This document shows, piece after piece, positions 1-7,252 of a DNA stretch of 64,000 nucleotides (the first letter of the stretch is position 1; every line of letters begins with the position of its first letter). Source of the DNA: Anianabacter salinae (GTDB lineage: Bacteria > Pseudomonadota > Alphaproteobacteria > Rhodobacterales > Rhodobacteraceae); assembly GCF_019061145.1 (NCBI RefSeq), contig NZ_JAHQZS010000004.1, positions 248,001-312,000 on the forward strand, in the 5' to 3' direction. Made by a program: the position numbers and the translations under genes. The notes beneath the pieces were generated by a model. It did not search any database and was not told the DNA's origin. It saw only the letters and a list, made by a program, of their open reading frames with translations.

Positions 1-570
1 GGTGATCGCGTACGATCCGTCGCCGTTCGGCTCGGCGCGCGTGCGCAGGGCGCCGACGTCCGACCCGGCCTGCGGTTCGGTCAGGTTCATCGTGCCGGTC
101 CATTCGCCGGAAATCAGCTTGGGCAGGTAGATGTCCTTGAGGGTGTCCGAGGCATGGTGTTCCAGCGCCTCGATCTGCCCCTGGGTCAGCAGCGGGTTCA
201 GTTGCAGCGACAGGCAGGCCGCCGACATCATCTCGTTCACCGCCGTGGTGATTGTCATCGGCAGGCCCATTCCGCCATACTCGGGCGAGGCGGAGGTGGA
301 CACCCAGCCGCCATCCGCGATCTGCTTGTAGGCCTCGGCGAACCCCTTGGACGAGCGCACAACGCCGTTCTCAAGCCGCGCCGGATCGGTGTCGCCGTTG
401 CGGTTCAGCGGCGCCATGACTTCCTCGCACAAGCGTCCCGCCTCGGTCAGGATGGCGTCGGTGACATCCTGGCTGGCGTCGGCGAACCGGTCGGTTTCCC
501 GGACCTGCGACAGCCCGACGACATGCTCGAACAGGAACTGGAACTCGGAAACGGGGGCGCGGTAGGGCAT
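1..570 (-). CDS. Acyl-CoA dehydrogenase, N-terminal part (runs off the window)
   Basis: Only the first 190 codons are present; the C-terminus lies left of base 1. The start is the ATG at 570, preceded on the minus strand by a near-perfect ribosome site (GAGGAGG). The N-terminus reads MPYRAPVSEFQFLFEHVVGL, typical of the long FadE/DmdC-like acyl-CoA dehydrogenases of Rhodobacterales. Further in are the family's N-terminal helical domain (GGWVSTSASPEYGGMGLP) and the start of the FAD/substrate region (SGEWTGTMNLTEPQAGSDVG). Such enzymes oxidise acyl-CoA to enoyl-CoA with FAD. I cannot tell fatty-acid FadE from methylmercaptopropionyl-CoA dehydrogenase (DmdC) without the rest of the protein. Confidence 0.88.
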   Translation of the reverse strand, partial: MPYRAPVSEFQFLFEHVVGLSQVRETDRFADASQDVTDAILTEAGRLCEEVMAPLNRNGDTDPARLENGVVRSSKGFAEAYKQIADGGWVSTSASPEYGGMGLPMTITTAVNEMMSAACLSLQLNPLLTQGQIEALEHHASDTLKDIYLPKLISGEWTGTMNLTEPQAGSDVGALRTRAEPNGDGSYAIT

Positions 571-650
571 GGGGTCCTCCTCAGATGCGGCTTGAGAGCC
601 TGCCGCAAGAGGGATAGACACCCCCCTTGCATCTGTCGAGGGTATGAACT

Positions 651-1631
651 GTGAGCGACGAGGCAACCGGGACGCAGCGTCACGGGGGCGACACGACCGA
701 GCGGCTGATGGCCGCAGACGGCGTGGGCCGCGCCGCCGCCCTGCTGCGCGACGGTGCGCTGGTCGCGTTTCCGACGGAAACCGTCTACGGGCTGGGCGCG
801 GATGCCACCGACGATGTCGCCGTCGCGCGCATCTTCGAGGCCAAGGGACGGCCGAGGTTCAACCCGCTGATTGTGCATGTGCCGTCGCTGGATGCCGCGC
901 AGAGGATCGGGGATTTTGACGCGGATGCCCTGCGGCTGGCGCTGGCGTTCTGGCCCGGGCCGCTGACGCTGGTGGTGCCGCTGCGACCCGATGCCGGGAT
1001 CTCCCCGCTGGTGACGGCGGGGCTGGACACCATTGCGCTGCGAGTGCCCGATGCGGCGCTTGCCCGCCGCCTGCTGGAGGCCACAGGCCGCCCAGTCGCC
1101 GCGCCTTCGGCCAATCCATCCGGCAAGGTCAGCCCGACACGGGCCGAGCATGTGCTGGCCGGGCTCGGCGGGCGGATCGAGGCGGTGCTGGATGGCGGGC
1201 CGTGCGGCGTCGGCGTCGAGTCGACGATCATTGGAACGGTGGGCGGCGTCACGCTGCTGCGTCCCGGCGGCCTGACGGTCGAGGCGGTGGAGGGCTGCCT
1301 TGGCCATGCCCTGAAGACGCGAGCCGAAAGCGACGCGATCACCGCGCCCGGGCAACTTTCCTCGCACTACGCGCCCGACGCCGCGCTGCGGCTCAACGCC
1401 GATACGCCCGAGCCGGGGGAGCGATACGTCGGGTTCGGCCCGGACCATCCATCTGACATCACCCTGTCGGCCTCGGGCGACCTGGTGGAAGCCGCCGCGC
1501 GCCTGTTCCATCTGTTGCGCGGTCTGGATGCGGGGGACAGCGCGCCGATTGCCATCGCGCCGATCCCGGAAACCGGGCTGGGCCGCGCGATCAACGACCG
1601 CCTGCGCCGCGCCGCCGCGCCGCGGGGATAG
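651..1631 (+). CDS. tsaC: L-threonylcarbamoyladenylate synthase (TsaC/Sua5, long form)
   Basis: Makes threonylcarbamoyl-AMP from threonine, bicarbonate and ATP, the first step of the t6A37 modification of ANN-decoding tRNAs in the cytoplasm. The 326-aa protein has the YrdC fold with PTETVYGLGADA, KGRPRFNPLIVHV and PSANPSGKVSPT. A C-terminal extension of about 120 residues after the linker is the Sua5 domain, so this is the long Sua5 form rather than short TsaC. I chose the GTG at 651 because GAGGGT lies 7 bases upstream. An ATG at 708 is an alternative that would shorten the N-terminus. The gene is convergent with the DUF1491 gene, with a double hairpin between them. Confidence 0.93.
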   Translation: MSDEATGTQRHGGDTTERLMAADGVGRAAALLRDGALVAFPTETVYGLGADATDDVAVARIFEAKGRPRFNPLIVHVPSLDAAQRIGDFDADALRLALAFWPGPLTLVVPLRPDAGISPLVTAGLDTIALRVPDAALARRLLEATGRPVAAPSANPSGKVSPTRAEHVLAGLGGRIEAVLDGGPCGVGVESTIIGTVGGVTLLRPGGLTVEAVEGCLGHALKTRAESDAITAPGQLSSHYAPDAALRLNADTPEPGERYVGFGPDHPSDITLSASGDLVEAAARLFHLLRGLDAGDSAPIAIAPIPETGLGRAINDRLRRAAAPRG

Positions 1632-1658
1632 ACCAAGGTCTGTCCCAAACCTTGCAGG

Positions 1659-1704
1659 AAATTCCTCATCGAGGAATTTGGACACTCTCTCGGACGAGAG
1701 AGTG
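1659..1704. repeat. Tandem double-hairpin element, copy 1
   Basis: Two adjacent perfect hairpins lie between convergent genes. AAATTCCT (1659-1666) pairs with AGGAATTT (1672-1679), and CACTCTCT (1683-1690) pairs with AGAGAGTG (1697-1704). The same architecture with a changed second stem recurs at 38475-38517. There is no T-run, so a simple intrinsic terminator is unlikely. An mRNA 3'-end stabiliser or a dispersed repeat is more plausible. Confidence 0.75.
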
Positions 1705-1711
1705 CGCCCGC

Positions 1712-2050
1712 TCAGCCGCCGTCCAGCCCCGGCTGATCCAGCAGCGTGCGCCCCGCGCGGTCCTCAACCTCGATCACCCACAGGTCCGGGTCGAACCCGC
1801 GCTGGCGGGCAAGGGCAGCATCCACCTCGGCCTCTGGCCCCTCGGCCAGCACCACCCAGCGGCGTTCGTCCGTCATCATGTCGTAGGTCCGCTGATGCGC
1901 CACCGCGCGCCCGTCGAGCGTGTTCAGCTTGACGATCACCGCGCCCGCCGTCGCATCGCCCCGCGCCACAACGAAGGCCGGAATGTCGGCCAGCCGCAGC
2001 CGCGCGAGATAGGCCTGCACCCAGAAGTCCGCCGTAAGGCGGACCATCAC
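1712..2050 (-). CDS. DUF1491 family protein
   Basis: A 112-aa protein that matches my recollection of the short DUF1491 family of alphaproteobacteria (MMVRLTADFWVQAYLARL at the start, DPDLWVIEVEDRAGRTLLD near the end). Its function is unknown. There is no signal peptide or membrane segment. The start codon overlaps the era stop (ATGA at 2047-2050), so the two are probably translationally coupled. It is the last gene of the acpS-lepB-rnc-era run, but the position alone does not give a function. Confidence 0.85.
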   Translation of the reverse strand: MMVRLTADFWVQAYLARLRLADIPAFVVARGDATAGAVIVKLNTLDGRAVAHQRTYDMMTDERRWVVLAEGPEAEVDAALARQRGFDPDLWVIEVEDRAGRTLLDQPGLDGG

Positions 2051-2955
2051 TCCGATCCGTCAGAGAAATCGAGGCCGATCTCGGAATAGCGTTCCGCCTC
2101 GTCCTGCCAGCCGGGCCGCACCTTGACCTGCAGGAACAGGTGCACCTTGCGGCCAAGGAACTCCTCGATCTCGGTGCGGGCGGCGACGCTGACGCCCTTG
2201 ATCGTCTCGCCCTTGTTGCCCAGCACGATGCCCTTGTGGCCGTCGCGCATGACATAGATCACCTGGTCGATCCGCGCAGAGCCGTCCTTGCGATCCTCCC
2301 AGGCCTCGGTCTCGACGGTCATCTGGTAGGGCAGTTCCTCGTGCAGGCGCAGGGTCAGCTTTTCGCGCGTCATCTCGGCGGCGATCATTCGCATCGGCAG
2401 GTCGGCGATCTGGTCCTCGGGGTACAGCCACGGCCCCTCGGGCACAGCAGAGGCCAGCCATTTGCGCAGATCATCCACGCCGTAGCCCTTTTCGGCCGAG
2501 ATCATGAAGGTCTCTTCAAAGGCGAAGCGGTCGTTGAGCCGCTGCGACAGCGCCAGCAGCGCCTCGGCCTTCACGCGGTCGATCTTGTTGATCGCCAGCA
2601 CGACGCGGGCGCCCTGCGCACGCTCTTCCATCGACGCGAGGATCGCCTCGGTGCCCTCGGTCAGGCCCCGGTGCGCCTCGATCAGCAGAACGACGATGTC
2701 GGCATCCGCCGCCCCGCCCCAAGCCGCGGCGACCATCGAGCGGTCGAGCCTGCGGCGCGGGCGGAAAATGCCGGGGGTATCTACGAAAACCAGTTGCGCC
2801 TGCCCCTCCATCGCCACGCCCCGAATGCGGGCGCGGGTGGTCTGGACCTTGTGCGTCACGATCGACACCTTCGCCCCGACCATGCGGTTCAGAAGCGTGG
2901 ACTTGCCCGCATTGGGCTCTCCGATAAGGGCGACAAAGCCCGCGCGTGTGGTCAT
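2047..2955 (-). CDS. era: GTPase Era
   Basis: An essential GTPase that binds the 3' end of 16S rRNA and helps mature the 30S subunit. The 302-aa length is normal. The G1 P-loop GEPNAGKS is at residues 12-19, the switch II DTPG at 59-62, and NKID (G4) near residue 123. The last ~100 residues form the KH RNA-binding domain (LPYQMTVETEAWEDRKDG followed by the GNKGETIKG loop). It sits downstream of rnc, the usual alphaproteobacterial order, but is separated from it by 164 bp containing two palindromic repeats. Translation is probably coupled to the DUF1491 gene. Confidence 0.98.
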   Translation of the reverse strand: MTTRAGFVALIGEPNAGKSTLLNRMVGAKVSIVTHKVQTTRARIRGVAMEGQAQLVFVDTPGIFRPRRRLDRSMVAAAWGGAADADIVVLLIEAHRGLTEGTEAILASMEERAQGARVVLAINKIDRVKAEALLALSQRLNDRFAFEETFMISAEKGYGVDDLRKWLASAVPEGPWLYPEDQIADLPMRMIAAEMTREKLTLRLHEELPYQMTVETEAWEDRKDGSARIDQVIYVMRDGHKGIVLGNKGETIKGVSVAARTEIEEFLGRKVHLFLQVKVRPGWQDEAERYSEIGLDFSDGSE

Positions 2956-3044
2956 GGATCGGCCTGCGATTGGTGTGGGTGGTTCGGTGATAGGCAGTTT
3001 GCGGGCGCTTGACCATGGGCAAACCGGGGGAGGTCATTCCGGGC

Positions 3045-3098
3045 GGCGGGATAAATCCCGCCCTACGGCGGTGGTGGCAGGGCGGGATTTATCCCGCC
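3045..3098. repeat. Pair of GGCGGGAT palindromes between rnc and era
   Basis: GGCGGGAT-AA-ATCCCGCC (3045-3062) and GGCGGGAT-TT-ATCCCGCC (3081-3098) are two near-identical palindromes 18 bp apart. The first is followed by CTACGG. A third copy (GGCGGGAC-AC-GTCCCGCC followed by CTACGG) is at 4703-4720. This looks like a small dispersed REP-like family. In the rnc-era spacer it could attenuate transcription or be an RNase III target, which is inference. Confidence 0.8.
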
Positions 3099-3119
3099 CC
3101 CCGGTATCGGCCGCAGGTG

Positions 3120-3803
3120 TCAGGACGTCTCCATCCGGTCCAGCAGCGCCCGCGCGGCCAGCTGTTCCGCCTGCCGCTTCGACGCAGCGCTGGCGGTCTC
3201 GTGCTCGCCCGAGGCAAGCCGCACCTCAATGGTGAAGACCGGCGCGTGGTCGGGGCCGGAGCGGCCCGTTTCGGTGTAGCTGGGCGGCGGCAGCTTGCGA
3301 GCCTGCGCCCATTCCTGAAGGCTGGTCTTGGGGTCGCGCGCGTCCTGTTCGACGGCGGCGATCCGGTCGCCCCACAGCCGCTGGATCAGCGCGCGCGCAG
3401 GCTCGAACCCGCCATCGAGGTAGACGGCGGCGATCACCGCCTCCATCGCGTCGCCAAGCAGCGCCTCCTTGCGGCGCCCGCCGGTCATCATCTCGGAGCG
3501 GCCGAGTTTCAGCACCTCGCCCAGCCCGATCTCGCGGGCAACGGCGGCGCAGGTCTCCTTGCGCACCAGCGCGTTGAACCGGGGCGCAAGCTGGCCCTCG
3601 CTGGCGGCGGGGTCCGCCGACAGCAGCGCCTCGCACATCACGAGGCCCAGCACCCGGTCGCCCAGGAATTCAAGCCGCTGGTTGTCGGGGCGCGTGGGCG
3701 AGGACATCGAGGCGTGCGTGACCGCCCGCACGAGAACCTCCGGGTCGGCGAAGTCGTGCCCGATGCGGTCCGAAAACCGTTTCAGCTCGATCGACAGCTT
3801 CAA
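3120..3803 (-). CDS. rnc: Ribonuclease III (TTG start)
   Basis: Cleaves double-stranded RNA in rRNA and mRNA processing. The signature [12 protein letters not shown] (residues 41-52) and the second acidic motif [16 protein letters not shown] form the catalytic domain. A double-stranded-RNA-binding domain occupies the C-terminus ([15 protein letters not shown] to [12 protein letters not shown]). I place the start at the TTG at 3803, giving [15 protein letters not shown], 227 aa and a TTGA overlap with the lepB stop, which fits family length. An ATG at 3836 in the same frame would add 11 residues inside lepB and is less likely. Confidence 0.96.
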   Translation of the reverse strand: MKLSIELKRFSDRIGHDFADPEVLVRAVTHASMSSPTRPDNQRLEFLGDRVLGLVMCEALLSADPAASEGQLAPRFNALVRKETCAAVAREIGLGEVLKLGRSEMMTGGRRKEALLGDAMEAVIAAVYLDGGFEPARALIQRLWGDRIAAVEQDARDPKTSLQEWAQARKLPPPSYTETGRSGPDHAPVFTIEVRLASGEHETASAASKRQAEQLAARALLDRMETS

Positions 3804-4585
3804 TCGATCGCCTTGAACAGCCGGTCCGGGCGCCATGTCCAGACGAAGAACATCGACCGGCCCGCCGAGGAAAAGATCACCCGGTCGGCGCGGCCGATCA
3901 GGTTCTCGAACGGCACGAAACCGACGCCCAGCGCCGATTGCGCCACGCGGCTGTCGGTCGAGTTGTCGCGGTTGTCGCCCATCATGAAATAATGGCCCTC
4001 GGGCACGGTGTAGACCGGCGTGTTGTCCAGCCGCGACATCCGCACGTCCAGCACATCGTGGCTAAGCCCGTTGGGCAGCGTCTCGGTTGCGCGGTCCTTG
4101 ATGCAGTCGGCGCCAAGGCCGACGCCAAGGTTCTTGCACTGCGGCAGCGATCCGGCGGGGCCCTGTTTCTCGTAGGTCTCGATGAATTCGCCGGCGGGCA
4201 CCTGCGGGGCGGGTTCGCCGTTGATCTGCACGACGCCGTCGATCAGTTGCACCTTGTCGCCCGGCAGCCCGATCACGCGCTTGATGAAATCGGTGCCCTG
4301 CACCGGGTGACGGAACACCGCGACATCGCCGCGCTCGGGTTCGTTGCCAAGGATGCGGCCCGAGAACGGGCAGATCGAGAACGGGCAGGAATATTGCGAA
4401 TAGCCATAGGCCATCTTGTTGACGAACAGGAAGTCGCCGATCAGCAGCGTGTCCTTCATCGACCCCGACGGGATCCAGAACGGCTGAAAGAACAGGGTGC
4501 GGAACACGCCCGCGATGAGAAGCGCATAGACGATGGTCTTGACCGTCTCGAGAATGCCCTCGGACTTTTCGCTTTTCGTCGCCAT
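3800..4585 (-). CDS. lepB: Signal peptidase I
   Basis: A membrane serine/lysine protease that removes signal peptides from exported proteins. There is a membrane segment near residues 15-33. The nucleophile Ser42 lies in [10 protein letters not shown], where the common proline after Ser-Met-X is Asp. The general base Lys is in [12 protein letters not shown], and [12 protein letters not shown] is the conserved box near the C-terminus. I chose the ATG at 4585 ([10 protein letters not shown], 261 aa). An upstream in-frame ATG at 4690 would add a proline-rich segment without family support. It overlaps rnc by four bases. Confidence 0.95.
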   Translation of the reverse strand: MATKSEKSEGILETVKTIVYALLIAGVFRTLFFQPFWIPSGSMKDTLLIGDFLFVNKMAYGYSQYSCPFSICPFSGRILGNEPERGDVAVFRHPVQGTDFIKRVIGLPGDKVQLIDGVVQINGEPAPQVPAGEFIETYEKQGPAGSLPQCKNLGVGLGADCIKDRATETLPNGLSHDVLDVRMSRLDNTPVYTVPEGHYFMMGDNRDNSTDSRVAQSALGVGFVPFENLIGRADRVIFSSAGRSMFFVWTWRPDRLFKAID

Positions 4586-4702
4586 TCGGGAGTGTCCTGC
4601 CTGAGGTTCATGGAACGGCGCGTTCATGAGCGCGCCCGGGCGGGGTGTCAAGGCAAGCGTGGGTGAGGGCGGTGCGAACGGCACGGGCAAGGCAACAGGG
4701 AA

Positions 4703-4726
4703 GGCGGGACACGTCCCGCCCTACGG
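4703..4726. repeat. GGCGGGAC palindrome, third copy, spanning the acpS stop
   Basis: GGCGGGAC-AC-GTCCCGCC (4703-4720) followed by CTACGG, the same module as at 3045-3068. The acpS stop codon (TAG on the minus strand, 4721-4723) lies inside the CCCTACGG tail, so the repeat supplies the end of the gene. Confidence 0.75.
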
Positions 4727-5122
4727 CTTGGGCCGCGCCTCGATCACGACGAAAGCCTGCGCCCAGGGGTGATCGTCGGTCAGGGTGACATGCACGATCG
4801 CCTCGTGCCCCTCGGGGGTCATGCTGTCGAGCCGTTCCTTGGCCCAGCCGGTCAGTTCCATCACCGGCTGGCCGGTGCGCAGGTTGCGCACGGCCATGTC
4901 CTTCCACGCGATGCCCATGCGCAGGCCGGTGCCGAGCGCCTTGGAACATGCCTCTTTCGCAGCCCAGCGTTTCGCATAGGTCCCGGCGGTGTCGGCGCGG
5001 CGTTCGGCCTTGGCCTGTTCCACCTCGGTGAACACGCGGTTACGGAACCGGTCGCCGAACCGGTCGAGCGTGCCCGCGATGCGGTCGATGTTGGCCAGGT
5101 CGGTTCCGATCCCGAGGATCAT
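4721..5122 (-). CDS. acpS: Holo-[acyl-carrier-protein] synthase
   Basis: Transfers 4'-phosphopantetheine from CoA to the serine of apo-ACP, activating it for fatty-acid synthesis. The 133-aa length fits the family. The Mg-binding [12 protein letters not shown] is at the N-terminus, and [14 protein letters not shown] carries the conserved WAAKEA box. It is first in the acpS-lepB-rnc-era-DUF1491 minus-strand run. In many relatives pdxJ lies directly upstream; here a plus-strand gene separates them. Confidence 0.97.
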   Translation of the reverse strand: MILGIGTDLANIDRIAGTLDRFGDRFRNRVFTEVEQAKAERRADTAGTYAKRWAAKEACSKALGTGLRMGIAWKDMAVRNLRTGQPVMELTGWAKERLDSMTPEGHEAIVHVTLTDDHPWAQAFVVIEARPKP

Positions 5123-5423
5123 CTTCCCGTGATCCCGGCGGCGGGACGACGGCCGACCCGGTGCGCGGGCAAGGCCGCCGTGGGCGCGAAATGGCGATGA
5201 ACTTGGCAGACCATGAGGGACTCCGTTGTGGTGCCGCGAAGGTAGACGGCAGCGTCAGCGGTTTCACGCAGAAAAGTATGTGCATTGGCGCACAAAGTAA
5301 CGCCTCAGTGACGTTTATGTGACTGAGCGATCAGAAACTTTTCCCTCTCCCAAACGATATCTCCCTGAACGCGGCGGCAATGTCCGCCCCGCTCTGAACA
5401 CAGAACGCTAGAGGATATACATC
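5123..5423. other. Divergent intergenic region with an inverted repeat
   Basis: About 300 bp between acpS (minus) and the small secreted protein gene (plus). An imperfect inverted repeat, TCAGTGAC...GTGACTGA, lies at 5305-5326. The base composition is AT-richer than nearby coding DNA. A ribosome site AGAGGA (5411-5416) precedes the start at 5424. No confident -35/-10 pair can be named, and no small gene is supported here. Confidence 0.5.
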
Positions 5424-5744
5424 ATGAAAACCGCAATCATCGCACTTGCCGCCCTGACCTTTGCCGCCCCCGCCTTTGCCCAGCAGATCGGTTCGGGCAC
5501 CGACGCCGCACGCCAGTTCTTCGCCCAGAGCGAGACCGGCAACGAAAGCCGCGTCTTCATCGACGGCATGGAAGGCATCTCGGACACGGCGCTGGCCCAG
5601 GCCGAGCGTGAGCTGAAGTCGCAGGACGGCTACAACAAGGGCCTGATGCCGATGTTCAACAACGACCTCGGCCAGTACGCGAGCGAAGATGCACGCCGCA
5701 TCCTGAACAACATCGCCGCCGAAGACGACGGCGCCGCGTCGTAA
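5424..5744 (+). CDS. Small secreted protein of unknown function
   Basis: A 106-aa protein with a clear Sec signal peptide (MKTAIIALAALTFAAPAFAQ, cleavage after AFA). The mature part is polar, acidic and rich in Asn, Asp and Glu, with no cysteines and no recognisable domain. AGAGGA lies 7 bases before the ATG. A strong terminator follows at once, so it forms a monocistronic unit. It sits between pdxJ and acpS on the opposite strand, splitting the usual pdxJ-acpS pair. I do not recognise the family. A periplasmic or surface role is inferred from the signal peptide alone. Confidence 0.88.
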   Translation: MKTAIIALAALTFAAPAFAQQIGSGTDAARQFFAQSETGNESRVFIDGMEGISDTALAQAERELKSQDGYNKGLMPMFNNDLGQYASEDARRILNNIAAEDDGAAS

Positions 5745-5765
5745 GCGCGCCCGTCCCAGACCAAC

Positions 5766-5793
5766 AAGGGGTCCCCTCGCGGGGGCCCTTTTT
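5766..5793 (+). terminator. Rho-independent terminator of the small secreted protein gene
   Basis: An 11-pair stem (5766-5776 with 5781-5791, including two G-T pairs) with loop TCGC runs into TTTTT. It ends directly next to the pdxJ stop at 5794. On the minus strand there is no T-run, so it probably acts only on the plus strand. Confidence 0.85.
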
Positions 5794-6540
5794 CTATGCG
5801 CGCGCCTCGTCCATCAGGCGGCGCATCTCGTGGATCGCGGGGCCGAGGCCGCGAAAGATCGCCTCGCCGATCAGGAAATGCCCGATGTTCAGCTCGGCCA
5901 GTTCCGGGAAGGCGGCGACGGGGCCGACCGTGTCATAGGTCAGGCCGTGGCCCGCGTGAACCTCGAGCCCAAGATCATGGGCAAAGGTCGACATCTCGCG
6001 CAGACGCTCAAGCTCGGCATCCCGTTCGTCCAGCCGACCCTCGGCATGGGCATCGCAATAGGCGCCGGTGTGCAGTTCCACGACCGCCGCGCCGATCCGG
6101 TGCGCCGCCTCGATCTGGCGCTTGTCGGCGGCGATGAAGATCGACACCCGGCAGCCGGCCTCGGCCAGAGGCGCGATGAAATGCGCCAGCCGGTTCTCTT
6201 CGCGCGCAACTTCGAGGCCCCCCTCGGTCGTGCGCTCCTCGCGCCGCTCGGGCACGATGCAGACGGCGTGCGGCTTGTGGCGCAGGGCGATCCTTTGCAT
6301 CTCGTCGGTGGCGGCCATCTCGAAGTTGAGCGGCAGGGTCAGCGTTTCGACCAGGCGTTCGATATCATCGTCCGAGATATGGCGGCGGTCCTCGCGCAGA
6401 TGCGCGGTGATCCCGTCCGCGCCCGCCTCTTCGGCCAGCTTTGCCGCGCGCACCGGATCGGGATAGGCGCTGCCGCGCGCGTTCCGCACGGTGGCGACAT
6501 GGTCGATGTTCACGCCAAGGCGCAGCGGGGTCTGGGACAT
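5794..6540 (-). CDS. pdxJ: Pyridoxine 5'-phosphate synthase
   Basis: Condenses 1-deoxyxylulose 5-phosphate with 3-amino-2-oxopropyl phosphate to form pyridoxine 5'-phosphate, the last ring-forming step of the DXP-dependent vitamin B6 route. The 248-aa protein begins [20 protein letters not shown], with the conserved [30 protein letters not shown] and [13 protein letters not shown] near the end are typical of this TIM barrel. I chose the ATG at 6540 with AAGGAG upstream. A longer frame to 6747 overlaps the DUF2062 gene and lacks family support. Confidence 0.97.
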   Translation of the reverse strand: MSQTPLRLGVNIDHVATVRNARGSAYPDPVRAAKLAEEAGADGITAHLREDRRHISDDDIERLVETLTLPLNFEMAATDEMQRIALRHKPHAVCIVPERREERTTEGGLEVAREENRLAHFIAPLAEAGCRVSIFIAADKRQIEAAHRIGAAVVELHTGAYCDAHAEGRLDERDAELERLREMSTFAHDLGLEVHAGHGLTYDTVGPVAAFPELAELNIGHFLIGEAIFRGLGPAIHEMRRLMDEARA

Positions 6541-6574
6541 GTTAGGCTCCTTGCCGGGGGTCGCGCTGCGGAAC

Positions 6575-7231
6575 CTAGTCCGCTTTCGCGGCAAGGTCAG
6601 CCTCGGCCTTGAGTTTTGCAAGCCTGCGCTTCTCGACCTTCTCGCGGCGCTTCTTGTCGCGGATCTTCTGGTAGGCGGTGACCATAGGGACGCTGATCCG
6701 GAAAAAGATGTAGCCCGTGATGACGCCGGGGAAGAAACCGCCGACAAGGTAGGGCAGGAAGACGTTTCGGTAGAAGATCGCCAGCGATGTCCAGTCCGCG
6801 TCCCGGTCGGTGAACAGCGCGATCAGGTTCTGCCACAGATCGAGAGCGGCCCGCGAGAACGCGAAAACCACGTTGTGGATATGTAGCGGGTTCGGGCTGT
6901 CCAGCAGGAACGTCCCAATCTCGAGCGAGATCGTCGCGATGATCGGAAAGGTCAGCGGATTGCCGACGAAGGTGGCCATCAACGCGGCCAGCATGTTGCC
7001 CTGGATAATCAGGGCGACCAGCGCCGCATAGACGAAGTGAAAGCCGAAGAAGGGGCTGAAGCTGACGAAGACACCCGCAGCGATGCCGCGCGCGATCTTG
7101 TGCGGCGGGTCGGGCAGGCGCCGCAAACGGTGCATGATATAGGACGCCGCGCGCCCCCATCCGCCCTTGGGCCAGAACAGGTCGCCCAGCTTTTGCACCC
7201 AGGTGCGTTGCTTGCGCCGTTTGAAGACCAT
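6575..7231 (-). CDS. DUF2062 membrane protein
   Basis: A 218-aa integral membrane protein of the DUF2062 family. It has an N-terminal basic stretch, then [23 protein letters not shown], the usual family motif, and about three hydrophobic segments (roughly residues 47-75, 80-105 and 155-180). The C-terminus is highly charged ([20 protein letters not shown]). The biochemical function is unknown. It lies 21 bp downstream of rsh and 34 bp upstream of pdxJ on the same strand, so it is probably co-transcribed with them. Confidence 0.88.
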   Translation of the reverse strand: MVFKRRKQRTWVQKLGDLFWPKGGWGRAASYIMHRLRRLPDPPHKIARGIAAGVFVSFSPFFGFHFVYAALVALIIQGNMLAALMATFVGNPLTFPIIATISLEIGTFLLDSPNPLHIHNVVFAFSRAALDLWQNLIALFTDRDADWTSLAIFYRNVFLPYLVGGFFPGVITGYIFFRISVPMVTAYQKIRDKKRREKVEKRRLAKLKAEADLAAKAD

Positions 7232-7252
7232 TCGGGCGGGCCCCCTTGTGCC

